Shown here: positions 9,073 through 16,855 of the stretch, in pieces
Numbering within the stretch: the first letter of the stretch is position 1
How the letters are laid out: each line of letters starts with the position of its first letter
From: Paraburkholderia bryophila
GTDB lineage: Bacteria > Pseudomonadota > Gammaproteobacteria > Burkholderiales > Burkholderiaceae
DNA length: 64,000 nucleotides
Assembly (NCBI RefSeq): GCF_003269035.1
Contig: NZ_QLTK01000015.1
Span: forward strand, 62,001 to 126,000
Reading direction: 5' to 3'
Position numbers and translations under genes: made by a program
Notes under the pieces: model-generated
Told to the model about the DNA's origin: nothing
Databases searched by the model: none
The model's input: only the letters and a program-made list of their open reading frames with translations

Positions 9073-9840
9073 ATGACTCAAGCTCTGAAAGGCAAACTTG
9101 CACTCGTGACGGGCGCTTCTCGTGGCATCGGGGCCGCCATCGCGGCCCGTCTGGCACGGGACGGTGCATCGGTCATCGTCCACTATGCGTCGAGTCCGGA
9201 GCGCGCCACGAACGTGGTCCAGGCGATTCGCGATGCGGGTGGCGAAGCCGAGGCAGTCGGCGCGAATCTGTCGAACCCCGAAGGTGTGGCCGCCTTGATC
9301 GGTTCGTTGAATGGCGTTTTCGGCGGCAAGTTCGAAGGCCGGCTCGACATCCTCGTGAACAACGCGGGCACCGTCGAATACGGACTCTTCATCGAGTCGT
9401 CGGACACGTCGTATGACACGCACTTCAATCTGAATGTGCGTGCACCGATCGAACTGGCGAAGGATGCGGCAAAGCGCATGATCAAGACGGGCTGGGGGCG
9501 CATCATTAATGTCGGCTCCGCTTTCGGTGAAGCAGCGCCGCTGCCTGGCGTGACGCTTTACATCGCGTCGAAGTTCGCCCTTCGCGGCTTCACCCGAGGT
9601 CTTTCGCGCGAGCTCGGCAAGCACGGCGTGACCGTCAACGCGGTCCAGCCTGGCCCGATCGACACCGAACTGGCGCCCCAGCCTGGCACGGAGGCCCACG
9701 CCACGATGACCAAACTCGCCAGCGTCGGCCGCTTCGGTAAAACGGAGGAAATTGCGGCAGCAGTAGCGTACCTGGCGAGCCCCGAAGCAGGCTACACGAC
9801 GGGTGAAAGTCTGACGGTCGACGGTGGGTGGATCGCCTAG
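9073..9840 (+). CDS. SDR family oxidoreductase
   Basis: A 255-residue classical short-chain dehydrogenase/reductase, NAD(P)H-dependent and cytosolic. It has the cofactor glycine motif TGASRGIG (13-20), NNAG (96-99), catalytic Ser149, and Tyr163 with Lys167 in YIASK; the C-terminal DGGWIA is the normal end of the family. The start at 9073 is chosen by alignment to the usual N-terminus; an upstream open frame of 117 codons has no similarity. The substrate cannot be told from sequence. Followed by a strong GC hairpin and then an ArsR-type regulator on the same strand. Confidence 0.9.
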   Translation: MTQALKGKLALVTGASRGIGAAIAARLARDGASVIVHYASSPERATNVVQAIRDAGGEAEAVGANLSNPEGVAALIGSLNGVFGGKFEGRLDILVNNAGTVEYGLFIESSDTSYDTHFNLNVRAPIELAKDAAKRMIKTGWGRIINVGSAFGEAAPLPGVTLYIASKFALRGFTRGLSRELGKHGVTVNAVQPGPIDTELAPQPGTEAHATMTKLASVGRFGKTEEIAAAVAYLASPEAGYTTGESLTVDGGWIA

Positions 9841-9853
9841 TCGCCGGAACCTT

Positions 9854-9900
9854 CGCCGGGCGTCGATTCGACGCCCGGCGGGGAGCCTTGATTACTTTTT
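9854..9900 (+). terminator. GC hairpin, probable terminator of the SDR gene
   Basis: A perfect 13-bp stem (CGCCGGGCGTCGA / TCGACGCCCGGCG, 9854-9866 and 9868-9880) with almost no loop lies 14 bp after the SDR stop. A T-run (CTTTTT) follows only 15 nt later, so it is not a textbook intrinsic terminator, but it probably stops or stabilises the transcript. Confidence 0.55.
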
Positions 9901-9949
9901 CGCCGCGCACGCTAAGGCGGCGCAAACGACCTTCGACACCTGATCACCC

Positions 9950-10336
9950 ATGCAAACGGACGAAGACGCCAAAATGCTCGCTTTGAGCGTAATTGCACAC
10001 CGGTCGCGATTGGCCATCTTCCGGATGCTCGTTGCCGTGGGGTCGCGCGGTATGCCGGCCGGCGAGATTTCTGCGCGGCTGGGAATGGTTCGGTCCAGCC
10101 TGTCTTTCCATCTCAAGGACATGTTGCAAGCGAATCTTGTATCGGCCCGCCGGGAGGGGACCTTTATCTTCTATTCCGCGGTCCTGGATACGGTCCATGG
10201 AGTCATCGACTTTTTGACGGAGCATTGCCTCGCGTGTCCGACCGGCGTTTTTCCTCCAGGTGAAAAAGCGGCGATATCACGGGTGCGGATGAGCGGTTCT
10301 GCGGAGGGAGCGGTCACCAATGAGGTGTCCCGTTAG
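9950..10336 (+). CDS. ArsR family winged-helix regulator
   Basis: A 128-residue protein with an ArsR/SmtB-type winged helix over residues ~8-95: HRSRLAIFRML as the first helices, SARLGMVRSSLSFHLKDM as the recognition helix, and ARREGTFIFYSAV as the wing. A CLACP pair (two Cys) follows the wing, the place where some members sense metals or thiols, but the classical ELCVC metal site in the recognition helix is missing. No arsenic or metal genes adjoin it, so the signal is unknown. It ends 28 bp before the convergent HxlR gene. Confidence 0.8.
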   Translation: MQTDEDAKMLALSVIAHRSRLAIFRMLVAVGSRGMPAGEISARLGMVRSSLSFHLKDMLQANLVSARREGTFIFYSAVLDTVHGVIDFLTEHCLACPTGVFPPGEKAAISRVRMSGSAEGAVTNEVSR

Positions 10337-10364
10337 ATGGCGGTTTTGAGTCGACTATGGAACG

Positions 10365-10799
10365 TCATTGCGCTGGTCGGTCGTCAAACTCTCTACGCGC
10401 CTTGTCGACCTCATCAAGATTATTCGCCGCCCAGACCCACACGCCACAAAACGCGGCGCCCAAAGTTATGCCCAGATCCGTGAGCTTGTACTCGACCTTC
10501 GGTGGCACGACAGGATACACAGTGCGCGTCACGAGGCCATCGCGCTCCATTGCGCGCAGGGTCTGCGTAAGCATCTTCTGACTGATGCCTTCGACGAGCT
10601 CGCTGAGGCGGCTGAAGCGGAGCGGTGACCTCTCGGTCAGAACGTCGAGAATCAACATGGTCCATTTGTCGGCAACGCGGCCGATGAGATCCCTCACGAG
10701 GGATGCGATCCGCGGATCCAGATCGACCGGTGGCGTGAGACTCGCGTAGTACTGCGCCGCCGCAATCTGTTCCTTCGTGAATTCCGGAACCCGCTTCAT
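10365..10799 (-). CDS. HxlR family transcriptional regulator
   Basis: A 144-residue HxlR-type winged-helix protein. The domain covers residues ~35-125 with the family signature KWTMLILDVL, then ISQKMLTQTLRAMERDGLV (recognition helix) and the wing at YPVVPPKVEYKLTDLG. The ATG at 10799 is preferred; a GTG two codons upstream is also possible. It is divergent from an SDR gene whose start lies ~105 bp away, and HxlR proteins commonly control such a divergent oxidoreductase, often in response to aldehydes or other electrophiles. That pairing is inferred from layout. Confidence 0.88.
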   Translation of the reverse strand: MKRVPEFTKEQIAAAQYYASLTPPVDLDPRIASLVRDLIGRVADKWTMLILDVLTERSPLRFSRLSELVEGISQKMLTQTLRAMERDGLVTRTVYPVVPPKVEYKLTDLGITLGAAFCGVWVWAANNLDEVDKARREFDDRPAQ

Positions 10800-10819
10800 A
10801 TGCACACTCTCCGCTTGGT

Positions 10820-10838
10820 AAGTATCTAACTTTCAAGT
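10820..10838. promoter_or_regulatory. Candidate HxlR operator
   Basis: AAGT-ATCTA-ACTT-TC-AAGT contains overlapping AAGT/ACTT inverted repeats 20 bp upstream of hxlR and ~70 bp upstream of the SDR. Known HxlR-family sites are AT-rich with short ACTT/AAGT-like arms, so an autoregulatory operator is plausible, but the arms are short. Confidence 0.35.
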
Positions 10839-10904
10839 GCCTTCTTCCCTTTGGATAGTATGCCCTTCAAACTACGCTCGTGTTCACCAGACGAGAGCGA
10901 TCAA

Positions 10905-11678
10905 ATGAAAATGACCGGAAGGACCGTGTTGATTACGGGTGGAACAAGCGGGATTGGCCTGGAACTGGCCAAACAGCTAATTGCGCGCGGCAATACCGTG
11001 GTAGTGACAGGTCGTCACCCCGACAGGCTGCAAGCCGCCGTAAGGAGCGTGCCCGGGCTTCACGCTCTCGCTAGCGACGTAAGCGATCCCGCCAGTATCG
11101 AATCCTTGTATGAAACAGTGTCGGGCCGGTTTCCGTCCCTGGATACGCTCGTGAACAACGCGGGAGCGATGCGCAACATCAAATTGAATCAGTCGTGGCG
11201 ATTGAACGATCTGACCGCCGAGATCGATGGCAATCTGAAGGGACCGATGTGGATGGCTCAGACATTCCTTCCCTTGCTCCGCCGTCAGACGCGCGCGTTG
11301 ATCGTGAACGTATCGTCGGGTCTGGCGTTTATCCCGTTCCCCGCCGCTCCGGTGTATAGCGCGTCTAAAGCCGCGCTTCATGCCTATACGCAGTGTCTGA
11401 GGGCGCAACTGGAAGGCACGTCCGTATCGATAGTCGAGCTTGCTCCTCCGGGCACCGAGACGCCGCTGTTCCGGCGCGAGTTCGCCGAGGAAATGAAGAG
11501 CGAGAAAGGTATGGACGTGGATGTGCTCGTAAAACGCGCCATTGCAGGAATCGAGGCCGGGAAGCTGGAGATCCGTCCAGGGGTAAGCAATCTGCTGAAA
11601 ATTGCCAGCCGTGTGGCGCCCCACTTCATGTTCCGGCAGATGGTGAAACTCGGCCGTACGGAACCCTCCGGATCCTAG
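10905..11678 (+). CDS. SDR family oxidoreductase (DltE-like)
   Basis: A 257-residue short-chain dehydrogenase with the TGGTSGIG cofactor motif (11-18), NNAG (84-87), Ser137/138, and the catalytic pair Tyr151 and Lys155 in YSASK. The order and the sequence around KMTGRTVLITGG resemble the DltE-like/YdfG-type group. The start at 10905 (or ATG at 10911) gives the usual N-terminus; codons from 10851 onward also lack stops but add only an unrelated leader. Divergent from the hxlR gene, which probably regulates it. The decayed hydrolase starts 63 bp downstream on the same strand and may once have been co-transcribed. Confidence 0.88.
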   Translation: MKMTGRTVLITGGTSGIGLELAKQLIARGNTVVVTGRHPDRLQAAVRSVPGLHALASDVSDPASIESLYETVSGRFPSLDTLVNNAGAMRNIKLNQSWRLNDLTAEIDGNLKGPMWMAQTFLPLLRRQTRALIVNVSSGLAFIPFPAAPVYSASKAALHAYTQCLRAQLEGTSVSIVELAPPGTETPLFRREFAEEMKSEKGMDVDVLVKRAIAGIEAGKLEIRPGVSNLLKIASRVAPHFMFRQMVKLGRTEPSGS

Positions 11679-11741
11679 AGGCCATTTTTCCATCGATCGC
11701 GCTCTTCACGGGCGATCCGCTCAATTCCACGAGAAGCGGTG

Positions 11742-12161
11742 ATGACAGCAGAAAAGTCCGCAGCAACATCAGTAGCAACCGGGCGAATTGCGTCATCTGA
11801 CGGCACATCGATCGGATATGAATCATTCGGCGAAGGTCCTGGCATCGTTCTTGTGCAGGGCGCGATGGGAACCGCACGGAATTATCATCAGCTTGCCACC
11901 TCGCTGTCGGACCGATTCACGGTGTACGTGCCGGATCGACGCGGCCGTGGATTGAGTCCTCGACCATATGACGTGCGGCATTCAATTGAACGCGATGTCG
12001 AGGACGTTGACGGTCTTCTCAAACACACCGGTGCAACATATCTTTTTGGATTGAGTTCCGGCGCGATGATCGTCCTCGAAAGCCTGCGGCGCAAGCTGCC
12101 GATTGACCGGGCAGCTGTCTATGAGCCACCGTTCTATCCGGACGGAATCGACGAGTCTTGA
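11742..12161 (+). pseudogene. Truncated alpha/beta hydrolase
   Basis: The 139 codons from ATG 11742 (after GAGAAGCG) encode the first half of an alpha/beta hydrolase: the oxyanion-side QGAMGTARN segment at 39-47, the VPDRRGRGLS strand-turn at 63-72, and the nucleophile elbow GLSSG with Ser105. The frame then stops at a TGA directly after YEPPFYPDGIDES. Family members run to ~260 residues, and the acid and His of the triad would lie in the missing half. No continuation is recognisable in any frame over the next 300 bp. Most likely a deletion or decay product that cannot be catalytically active. Confidence 0.75.
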
Positions 12162-12479
12162 GAACGGCTCGTATCCGATGGCGCATTCCGCTCCGACCCG
12201 CTGAGTGAGCGTGACGGATCCACTTTCGGACAATCGACGTCCGCATGGCCCTTCTGGATGGGTCGTACATGAATGTGCACCTCACCTGGCGCCCTTCAGA
12301 CGCGGAGCGATTCTCGGATAGATATCCAGCCAATATTCGTGATCGACAGAAAAAAACCCTACTGCCAGCGCCTCCTTCCCGTAAGCAATTCAACGCCTGT
12401 GACCCCTTTTCTCCGAGGAGCCCGTGGACGTTTTCATGTCGACCTCGTTTGATGTTCGGAAGGTCTTGATGAGTGCAGA
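12162..12479. other. Decayed intergenic tract without a recognisable gene
   Basis: This 318-bp stretch lies between the truncated hydrolase and the LysR remnant. Short open frames exist on both strands, but none has family-like sequence or codon use like its neighbours. It probably marks where the 3' half of the hydrolase and the 5' part of a LysR gene were lost. Confidence 0.5.
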
Positions 12480-12833
12480 TGCGGCGCAACCGTACCGGAG
12501 GATTTGCTCGAGCACGACTGCGTCAATTTCAAACGCGCGGCGGCCCGCTGGCCGCTTCGCAAAGACGGCGTCGATTATTCGTGGACGCTCGAAGGCAGCG
12601 TGGAGACCGACAATGGCGACACTCAGGGTCAACTCGCCACGGAAGGCATCGGTATAGCGCGCGTATGCGCCGAGACGGTGGACCACCAGATCAAAGCCGG
12701 CCAACCGGTACCGCTTTTGGAAGCGTTTAACCCAGGCGACGGCGAGGATATTCATGCCGTGTTCGTCGGCGGGGCGCATATTCCGGCACGCGTGCGCTGC
12801 TTCGTCGACTACCTGGTCGAGCGGTTCGAATAA
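12480..12833 (+). pseudogene. C-terminal remnant of a LysR-type regulator
   Basis: From about 12480 the frame reads as the last ~115 residues of a LysR substrate-binding domain: a TVPEDLLEHDCVNF segment, then WPLRKDG, a LEGSVETDNGD strand, GIGIARVCAETV, and a terminal VGGAHIPARVRCFVDYLVERF. These are the standard landmarks from residue ~180 to the end in full-length (~300 aa) proteins. The upstream frame is closed by a stop at 12450, and there is no HTH-coding DNA in the preceding 300 bp. Translation could start only at a TTG (12504). It is a fragment, not a regulator. Confidence 0.75.
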
Positions 12834-12871
12834 CGCGCCGACTCTTTCGCCCGTTAAAGACTCACCTCTAT

Positions 12872-13612
12872 TTATTTCCTGGTCGGCTTTCGCTTCGCTT
12901 GTTTCGTTTGTGCGGTTTGTCGCACGACGATCGCCTCGACAATCCGCCGCGCCCGAACTCCGATCTCCGCGACCGACCTGTTCTGCGCCACAACCTGCGC
13001 GCCCTCGAGCACGATCATGATCTCGTCCGCGGTCTCTTCCGGCAATGCGAGCCCGGCCGCCTCACACAGTCCGGCAAGCCGCGTCCACTGACGCGCCTTG
13101 TGTTCCTCGATCAGTTGCCGTGCCGGATGCTCACGGTCCGGCAACTCCGCAATCGAGTTGATGAACGGGCAACCGCGATGTGACCACGCCGCCACTTCGT
13201 CGGCGGTGAAGGTGGCCCAGCCGAGAATCTGCGCGCGCGGATCGCCGGCATGCGCCGCTTCGATACGATCGAACGCGGCCCAATAGTGGCCGGTGACCTG
13301 ACGCAACCATTCGACGATCAGCGCGTCTTTCGACTGAAAGTGACGATAGAGCGCCATCTTCGTGGTGCTCGCGCGTGCGGCGATCGCTTCGACGCCGGTG
13401 GCGCGAATTCCCTCGCTGTAGAAAAGCTCGGCGGCGGCGGCAAGCACGCGCTCGCGCGGTGGCTCCTGCTTTGCCGCGCCGGAAGACTTCGCTGTCGTGC
13501 CGCGTTTGCCGGCGAGCCTGGCCGATGCTTTGACAGGCAATTTCCCCGCTGCTCTCGCTGCCGATTTCGCCGAAGCGCTCACACCCTTTTCACTACCGTG
13601 AATTTTCTTCAT
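12872..13612 (-). CDS. TetR/AcrR family regulator with basic Ala/Lys-rich N-tail
   Basis: A 246-residue TetR-family repressor. The DNA-binding domain starts unusually late: ERVLAAAAELFYSEGIRATGV and TKMALYRHFQSKDAL place the HTH at roughly residues 55-105. It is preceded by ~50 residues of Ala/Lys/Ser-rich sequence resembling histone-H1-like tails, and the C-terminus is also basic (KQAKRKPTRK). The ligand domain contains HRGCPFINSIAELPDREHP, a segment common in one large group of proteobacterial TetR proteins. It is divergent from the amidase gene, and two perfect 16-bp palindromes lie between them. Autoregulation and control of the amidase are likely. The ATG at 13612 is preferred over an upstream extension that has no similarity. 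Confidence 0.88.
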   Translation of the reverse strand: MKKIHGSEKGVSASAKSAARAAGKLPVKASARLAGKRGTTAKSSGAAKQEPPRERVLAAAAELFYSEGIRATGVEAIAARASTTKMALYRHFQSKDALIVEWLRQVTGHYWAAFDRIEAAHAGDPRAQILGWATFTADEVAAWSHRGCPFINSIAELPDREHPARQLIEEHKARQWTRLAGLCEAAGLALPEETADEIMIVLEGAQVVAQNRSVAEIGVRARRIVEAIVVRQTAQTKQAKRKPTRK

Positions 13613-13626
13613 ATCGCCTTGACAGT

Positions 13627-13642
13627 GATACCACTCGGTATC
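13627..13642. promoter_or_regulatory. TetR operator 1 (GATACC-N4-GGTATC)
   Basis: GATACCACTCGGTATC is a perfect 6-bp inverted repeat 15 bp upstream of the tetR start. It matches the second site at 13661 in arms and spacer length. Its position in the tetR leader suits autorepression. Confidence 0.75.
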
Positions 13643-13660
13643 AGTATACCAGCCCACAAA

Positions 13661-13676
13661 GATACCGACCGGTATC
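13661..13676. promoter_or_regulatory. TetR operator 2 (GATACC-N4-GGTATC)
   Basis: GATACCGACCGGTATC repeats the operator 34 bp (start to start, about three helical turns) from operator 1 and 54 bp before the amidase ATG. Identical arms and in-phase spacing support binding of two TetR dimers on the same DNA face, controlling both divergent genes. Confidence 0.75.
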
Positions 13677-13729
13677 TCAACACGATGGCAGCGCGCGCCG
13701 AGCCTGTTGCCATCCCCAGGGAGCATTCC

Positions 13730-15193
13730 ATGATGAAACTGTCGGAGTACGTCAACTACGACGCTGTCGGTTTGGGCCATCTTGTCGGTCGCGGCGAAGT
13801 CAGTCCGCAAGAACTCGCCGATGCGGCTCTTCGCGCTTGCCAGGCGGTGAATCCGCACATCAACGCAGTGATCGAAACATGGCAGCCGGAACTCGCGGAC
13901 GTTGCGCCGGCGCTGGCGCGTCGGTCGCCTCTCGCAGGCGTGCCGTTCCTGATCAAGGACGTCGGCGTGACCATGGCCGGCAGGAAGCTCGAATTCGGCA
14001 GCCGCCTGTCTTCAGGCTTCACGCCGGCAGCGGATTCGATGCTGATGCAGCGCTTTCGCGGCGCCGGCCTCGTCACGCTAGGACGCACGACGATTCCCGA
14101 GTTCGCGTGGAGCGGCACGACGGAATCCGCGCTGTGTGGGGCGACGCGCAACCCGTGGCATCTCGGGCACGGCGCCGGCGGCTCCAGCGGTGGCGCGGCG
14201 GCAGCGGTCGCGGCGGGCATCGTGCCGCTCGCTCATGCAACCGACGCAGCCGGGTCGATCCGCATTCCATCGGCCAGTTCCGGCGCGTTCGGCCTGAAGC
14301 CGACGCGTGGCCGCGTCTCAAACGGTCCGGCGTTGGACGAAGCGATCAACGGACTTGCGGTGCAGCTCGGTATCAGTCGCTCGGTGCGTGATAGCGCGGC
14401 CTTGCTCGACGCCGTGCAGGGCGCAGCCGGTGGAGAGGCGTTCGCGATTGCGCCGCCCACGTCGCGGTATCTGGATCAGGTCGGCACCGCGCCGGGCAGC
14501 TTGCGAATCGGCGTGCTGGCGCAAGCGTGGGGCGGCCGGCGTACGCAGCCCGTGGTCCTCGAACGTCTCGCGGCGGCGGCACGACTCTGCGCGTCGCTGG
14601 ATCATGAGGTCGAGGAAGCGGAGATGCCGCTGGGCGTCAGCTGGGAAGCGTTTGTTCATGCAAGCTCGGTGCTGTGGGCCGTCAACATCGCGGCGTGGAT
14701 CGACGACATGGCGGCGGTGACCGGTCGCACGATCAATGCGACGACCCTCGAACCGCAAACACTCGCGGTGTATCGAACGGGACGTGAAATCAGCGGGCTC
14801 GACATCATCCGCGCGCTCGATCTGCGCAATACCGTCACCCGTAGCGTGGCAGCGTTTTTCTCCCGCTACGATATGCTGCTGACACCGACCTTGCCTGACC
14901 TTGCGCCGCGTATCGGCACCTATGCACGCGGCGCGGAGACCCTGAACGGGCACGAATGGACTGACCGCGTGTTCGGCAGTTCGCCGTTCACCCCGGTATT
15001 CAACGCGGCCGGATTGCCTGCCATGTCGGTGCCGCTCTTTAACGACGACGCGAGCGGTCTGCCGATCGGCATGCAATTCGTCGCGTCCGCAGGTCGGGAA
15101 GATCTGCTCTTCCGTGTGGCAGGGCAACTCGAAGCGAGTTTGCCGTGGGCGGGCCGCACGCCGGGCGTGTGGGCAGGGTCGACAAACATCTGA
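13730..15193 (+). CDS. Amidase (amidase-signature family)
   Basis: A 487-residue amidase-signature enzyme that hydrolyses an amide to acid and ammonia through a Ser-cisSer-Lys triad. Lys76 is in FLIKDVG, the Gly/Ser-rich signature GGSSGG covers 150-155 with the cis-Ser, and the nucleophile is Ser176 in GSIRIP. Length is normal for the AtzF/GatA-like superfamily. There is no GatC/GatB neighbour, so this is a stand-alone catabolic amidase and not the tRNA amidotransferase subunit. The start is ATG at 13730 (a second ATG follows at once); the longer open frame overlaps the tetR gene in antisense and is rejected. Probably repressed by the divergent TetR. Confidence 0.9.
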   Translation: MMKLSEYVNYDAVGLGHLVGRGEVSPQELADAALRACQAVNPHINAVIETWQPELADVAPALARRSPLAGVPFLIKDVGVTMAGRKLEFGSRLSSGFTPAADSMLMQRFRGAGLVTLGRTTIPEFAWSGTTESALCGATRNPWHLGHGAGGSSGGAAAAVAAGIVPLAHATDAAGSIRIPSASSGAFGLKPTRGRVSNGPALDEAINGLAVQLGISRSVRDSAALLDAVQGAAGGEAFAIAPPTSRYLDQVGTAPGSLRIGVLAQAWGGRRTQPVVLERLAAAARLCASLDHEVEEAEMPLGVSWEAFVHASSVLWAVNIAAWIDDMAAVTGRTINATTLEPQTLAVYRTGREISGLDIIRALDLRNTVTRSVAAFFSRYDMLLTPTLPDLAPRIGTYARGAETLNGHEWTDRVFGSSPFTPVFNAAGLPAMSVPLFNDDASGLPIGMQFVASAGREDLLFRVAGQLEASLPWAGRTPGVWAGSTNI

Positions 15194-15401
15194 CGAAGCG
15201 GGGATTCAGGCAGTCGGCGACGCGCTGGAAGGATGCGCCGTCCCGTGGCGACGGATCTCGACTTTGCTAACATTCTTCAATCGTTGTCGCTACGTGGTTC
15301 GCTCGCGAGAAGACGTTAGACGCGAGCGCTTACCCGAATCCCAACATCCCACGAAGAAGACCGGTAAGCTCTCCCCATCCCCACCCATCAACGCGCCATC
15401 C

Positions 15402-16004
15402 ATGACTCCCCTGCCCACTGACCAGATCGCACAACAGCTTGCCTTCCTCGTGGAACTGGACAAGCTGAAGTCGATTCTGCGGCAATCACCGCTGATCGAT
15501 CGGAGCCGAAAAGAAAACTCGGCCGAGCATTCCTGGCACCTGAGCATGTTTGCGCTCATCCTCTCAGGGCATGCGAAAGAAAACGTCGACACGCTCCACG
15601 TCGTCAAACTTCTGCTTGTTCACGACGTGGTCGAGATCGACGCCGGCGATCATCCGATCCATGCTTCCACCGGCCAGGCTGCGCAAATCGCAGAGGATGA
15701 ACAACATGCCGCCGAGCGCATCTTTGGCCTGCTACCCGAACCCCAGGGCCGCGAGCTGCTCGAACTCTGGCGCGAGTTCGAGGCCGCGCAGACACCCGAG
15801 GCGATTTTTGCAAAAGCTTTGGATCGATTGCAGCCCCTGTTGATCAATACGCTGTCTAACGGCGGAACATGGACAGAGAACGGGGTCACGCAGCAGCAGG
15901 TCATGGAAAGATACGGCCCCGTGATCGCGCGCGGCTCGCCTGCCCTGTGGGAAGTGGCAAGCGAGCGCGTCGGCGAATTTTTTGCCGCGCGTGGCAGCAG
16001 CTAA
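15402..16004 (+). CDS. HD domain-containing hydrolase (YfbR/HDDC2-like)
   Basis: A 200-residue HD-superfamily metal-dependent phosphohydrolase. His43 and Trp45 in AEHSWH, the His74-Asp75 pair in VHDVVEID, and the downstream basic/acidic helix with KALDRLQPLL match the YfbR/HDDC2-like group, which dephosphorylates 5'-deoxynucleotides. The His...HD...D metal set appears intact. The start at 15402 matches the usual N-terminus (LAFLVELDKLKSILRQ). A good Shine-Dalgarno site (CGAGGAGAC) follows for the next gene 26 bp downstream, so the two are probably co-transcribed. Confidence 0.88.
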   Translation: MTPLPTDQIAQQLAFLVELDKLKSILRQSPLIDRSRKENSAEHSWHLSMFALILSGHAKENVDTLHVVKLLLVHDVVEIDAGDHPIHASTGQAAQIAEDEQHAAERIFGLLPEPQGRELLELWREFEAAQTPEAIFAKALDRLQPLLINTLSNGGTWTENGVTQQQVMERYGPVIARGSPALWEVASERVGEFFAARGSS

Positions 16005-16030
16005 CTGAACTGTGACACGAGGAGACTTCA

Positions 16031-16810
16031 ATGGCTGGTCAAGACAGGTTGCATCCGCTACGTCCGCTACTGAAGAACTGGATCTGGGAGCATGGCCGGA
16101 TCGGCACTCGCTATCTGGACTTCGCCGACGGCGAGATCAAGTTCGACGAAGGCAAGAAATCGCACTTCGCGTCTGAGGAATACATTTACGTGCCGCTCGA
16201 CAGGCAGGCCGCCGACGATCCCGCCGCGCATGGACCCGCGATCCAGGAAGCGGGACTGGCGCGATTCCTGAGAGCCGCGCAATTGGGCAAGCCGGAGGAA
16301 GCCGGCTCCGCGGCCGAGGTCTCGCGCGCGGTGGAAGACTGCCTCGAACTCGGCCTGTTCTCCGCTTATCAGAGCCCCGCTCGCGAAGCGCTTGCGCGAT
16401 ACGCGCAGGAGGCCATGTTCGACGACGAAATCCGCGCGGCGGTGGTCGACGATATAAGGCGGCTCTACAGCGACGCACGCGAGCAACTGGCGCTATACGA
16501 TTTCAGCGTGCTTTACGGGCTGCCCACGCCGCTGCTGATCAGCGACACCCCCTTCATCGACTGGCGCGTGCGCGCCACCCCCGCCTTACCGTTCGTGTCG
16601 CTGCCGCTTGGACCTTACTGCCTGCTGGTGGGCGCCGCGTCGGGCAGAAAAAGCCGCGCCGCGCCGGTGGTCTGGAAAGCCGTCTCCGCAATGGGTCCGC
16701 TGAAGGACCACAACCGCCAGATCACGGAGCACGCGCGCTTGTGGCTCGTGGCCACCACCGACGATCAACTCATTGCGTGCAAAGCCGCTTTGCCACGACT
16801 GGCGACATAA
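16031..16810 (+). CDS. Uncharacterised protein, possibly DUF4238-like
   Basis: A 259-residue soluble protein preceded by a strong ribosome-binding site (GAGGAGAC). I do not recognise it with certainty. The late segment PLLISDTPFIDWR, followed by a Leu/Pro-rich strand (FVSLPLGPYCLLVG) and a final HNRQITEHARLWL helix, resembles DUF4238-type proteins, where an S-D-x-P motif is followed by a conserved strand. There are no membrane segments or signal peptide. It sits 26 bp after the HD hydrolase and 45 bp before the S9 peptidase, all on the plus strand, so a three-gene transcript is likely. Function unknown. Confidence 0.6.
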   Translation: MAGQDRLHPLRPLLKNWIWEHGRIGTRYLDFADGEIKFDEGKKSHFASEEYIYVPLDRQAADDPAAHGPAIQEAGLARFLRAAQLGKPEEAGSAAEVSRAVEDCLELGLFSAYQSPAREALARYAQEAMFDDEIRAAVVDDIRRLYSDAREQLALYDFSVLYGLPTPLLISDTPFIDWRVRATPALPFVSLPLGPYCLLVGAASGRKSRAAPVVWKAVSAMGPLKDHNRQITEHARLWLVATTDDQLIACKAALPRLAT

Positions 16811-16855
16811 CGTCGCCGCTCGTGTTCAAATGCACTTTTATTCACGGAGGCGGGC

